Origin: Glandiceps talaboti
Taxonomy: Eukaryota > Hemichordata > Enteropneusta > Spengelidae
DNA length: 45,000 nt
Assembly: GCF_964340395.1 (NCBI RefSeq)
Contig: NC_135568.1
Coordinates: forward strand, 4,883,079-4,928,078
Reading direction: 5' to 3'
The notes under the pieces were generated by a model. The model had not been told where the DNA came from, did no database searches, and saw nothing but the letters and a program-made list of their open reading frames with translations. Numbering within the stretch: the stretch's first letter is position 1; every line of letters starts with the position of its first letter. Of this stretch, positions 43,130 through 45,000 are shown one piece after another. The translations under genes and the position numbers were made by a program.

Positions 43130-43920
43130 GAAGAGTTTACAAGAGCGTGACGACAACGACAAACGACTTCTCATCTGTCTCTCCATCTCGTTATGACAAA
43201 AGTGATTAAGCAACCCTTCTGAGACACGCAGTCTTGAAAACTATTTTCAACTGAGGAATTTGGGAAATTTAGTATGGACTCAATTCTTTATCATTAATTC
43301 CCTATTCCAAACTAAGACAACGTAACTCAAACAGAGGAATAAACATGAAAAGGCACGAACAATCGGCAGTCCCACAGCCGGCAGCCTATAGCCTTGGGCA
43401 TCCAATTTGCACCTGCTTCTTACCTTGCATATGGTGCTTGTTGTGTGTTCTCCCAGATATTGTAAGAAAATTGCTAGAATGATATTGATTTTGAAACTGA
43501 ACGTAACCTGTGTGAAATCATGAAAAATGCGACTAGCATACAGGTCGCCGAGATCGAAGCACTGTCTGGAACGTTTACAGTGGCCGGAGACGATCGCAGC
43601 ACAATGTTTTGTGTGCTGTACAATAGATATTACATATGTAGATTTTTACTAGATTTTTTATGAAATCGCACTTAGTTACTGTATATACAAATCAGCTAAA
43701 GTATATTTTTAATTAATTTTCTTGGTAAAATTTGACAGCAAATAAGGGACTAATTTATTATTATGCCAAAACTTGCTGCCATTATCACTTACAAGAAACT
43801 TACTGGTTTCTTGTCAAATCTGGCGTGCTAATTGGAATCGAACATCATACATCTGCCAGTTTTGATGACACTGGCACAGAATGCTGTCGCCGTCGTCTCG
43901 TTCTCATAAGTTCTGCTTAA
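43130..43920. promoter_or_regulatory. CpG-bearing block, possible promoter or exons
   Basis: CpG is clearly higher than in the flanks (GAGCGTGACGACAACGAC near 43,144; GTCGCCGAGATCGAAGC near 43,544; GCCGTCGTCTCG near 43,889). It contains the 47-codon ORF described separately and a 62-codon frame at 43,732-43,920 with no recognised domain. Confidence 0.25.
43520..43663 (+). CDS. 47-codon ORF of unknown identity
   Basis: ATG at 43,520 opens MKNATSIQVAEIEALSGTFT then VAGDDRSTMF and ends with TGA at 43,661. The frame is open for 15 further codons upstream of the ATG with coding-like composition, so an exon could start further left. The second part becomes A/T-rich and hydrophobic, suggesting real coding sequence, if any, ends near 43,610. 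No donor of good quality follows. No family is recognised. Confidence 0.2.
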   Translation: MKNATSIQVAEIEALSGTFTVAGDDRSTMFCVLYNRYYICRFLLDFL

Positions 43921-44199
43921 TCTCTCTATTCATATTAAATCCACTTCATGCTGTAATCAAATGTAATGAATATTTGTAGTAAATAATCACAGATTATCAT
44001 AAATATAACATTTTTTATGCAACGTCGGAATCAATTCCATGTGTATTTTATCGATCTGTTATAAAATATGTGATAATATCTCTGAGAAAAAACAAAATTT
44101 TTTGATGAGACTATGTGATATGTCTATGAATTCTGAAATGTCGTCAGGAAATGTTTAAATGCGATACAATTTAATACTTTGATGTACATTTCTTGTACT

Positions 44200-45000
44200 A
44201 TTATAGTATTAAAGATAATCTCTCAGACACTAAAACATGGTCTGAGTCGATGTGAGAACTGTGTGATGTGCATTTCACATTTTATCAAATGAAAATCTGA
44301 CTTTTCCTTGAAGGACGACATGATGTAATTATTTTGATTTCTTTCCCATGTAGAGTAAGATAATCTATATCTCTTCTAGACAGTAAATCTGATGTCTTCT
44401 CTGATACGATGTTAAACTACAAACTGATGTCCATTTCATAGTTTTATAAAATATATCTGAAAATCTGAAAAAATACTTTTGTTTTCTTTTTCATATACTT
44501 TAAGATAATCTACATGTACATCTCTCATAGACAATAAATCTGATTATGTGTTAACTGCAAGCTGATGTCCATTTCATATGTTATAAAATTTATCTGCGTA
44601 TCTGACTGTATAATCATTGTGATGTACATTTCATGTACTATAAGATAATCTATATCTCTTCATAGACAATAAATCTGATGTCTGTTTCATAGTTTTATAA
44701 AATATATCTGAAAATCTGAATATAATCTTTGTGATGTATATTTCATGTACTTTAAGATAATCTATATCTCTTCATAGACAATAAATCTGATGTCTTGTCT
44801 GAAACGATGTGTTAAACTACAAACTGATGTCCATTTCATATGTTATAAAATATATCTGATAATCGGAATATAATCATTTTGATGTACGTACATTTCATGC
44901 ACGAGAAGATAATCAAGATCTCTTCTAGACAATAAAACATGTCTTCTCTGAAATGATGCGTAAAGTGATGTCAATTTCATAGTCTTGTAAAACATGTCTG
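44200..45000 (+). repeat. 110-155-bp tandem array running off the window end
   Basis: AGATAATCTATATCTCT-type anchors at 44,214, 44,359, 44,514, 44,644, 44,756 and 44,908. Units contain GACAATAAATCTGATGTCTT, GATGTCCATTTCATA, TTTTATAAAATATATCTGAAAATC and GATGTACATTTCATGTACT. Units vary in length through loss of internal blocks. The array is not closed at 45,000. Confidence 0.9.

Larger units (their letters stand above)
258..45000 (+). other. Presumed first intron of the FADS-type gene (open-ended)
   Basis: The donor at 258-263 (GTAAGT) opens an intron. The family's next exon normally begins with D-A-F or similar in phase 0. I checked the GATGC and GACGC occurrences on the plus strand and none follows an acceptor AG with a desaturase-like reading. 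No His box (HxxxH, HxxHH, QxxHH) context was recognised in any listed long reading frame. The intron is therefore at least 44.7 kb, or the gene is broken or misassembled after exon 1. It is filled with tandem and dispersed repeats. Confidence 0.55.

Overview
This is AT-rich animal genomic DNA, most likely from a marine invertebrate (a lophotrochozoan or a non-vertebrate deuterostome). The grounds are a spliced exon of an animal front-end fatty acid desaturase, decayed LINE and SINE remnants, several foldback elements, and very dense micro- and minisatellites. The species cannot be named from the sequence alone.

The only gene I recognise with confidence is at the left edge. Positions 66-257 encode the first 64 residues (start of the cytochrome b5 domain) of a FADS-type desaturase, and a clean GT donor follows. 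I found no second exon in the remaining 44.7 kb, so most of the window is best read as the first intron of this gene, or as first intron plus unrelated sequence. Three blocks with more CpG than their surroundings (about 6.89-7.26 kb, 10.25-11.10 kb and 43.13-43.92 kb) hold short exon-like or ORF-like stretches. They could be promoters or first exons of other transcripts, but none is identifiable.

Layout. 0-0.5 kb: FADS exon 1 in CpG-bearing DNA. 0.5-12.8 kb: mostly featureless AT-rich sequence, with one dispersed-repeat copy, a foldback element, a pentanucleotide array split by a retroelement end, and two CpG-richer blocks. 12.8-17.0 kb: satellite-like tandem arrays, namely a 150-bp octamer-rich unit, a 47-bp unit of about 38 copies with higher-order structure, and a 50-60-bp unit. 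17.3-18.0 kb: a tetranucleotide array enclosed by 70-bp inverted arms. 18.9-22.4 kb: three foldback/MITE-like elements, a 65-bp minisatellite and repeat fragments. 23-32.5 kb: microsatellites, SINE and LINE remnants, a GC-richer 58-bp minisatellite and a large microsatellite palindrome. 33-36.1 kb: a 52-bp minisatellite, a LINE tail and a 176-194-bp tandem repeat. 38-40.8 kb: GGGTA arrays, two dispersed repeats, a SINE fragment, a 61-64-bp minisatellite and another TIR element. 44.2 kb to the end: a 110-155-bp tandem array that runs out of the window.

Regulatory reading. Strong matches to nuclear-receptor dimer sites (two DR1, one IR1, one DR4) lie in the presumed desaturase intron. That is notable because fatty-acid desaturases are lipid-regulated in other animals. 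It is motif evidence only.
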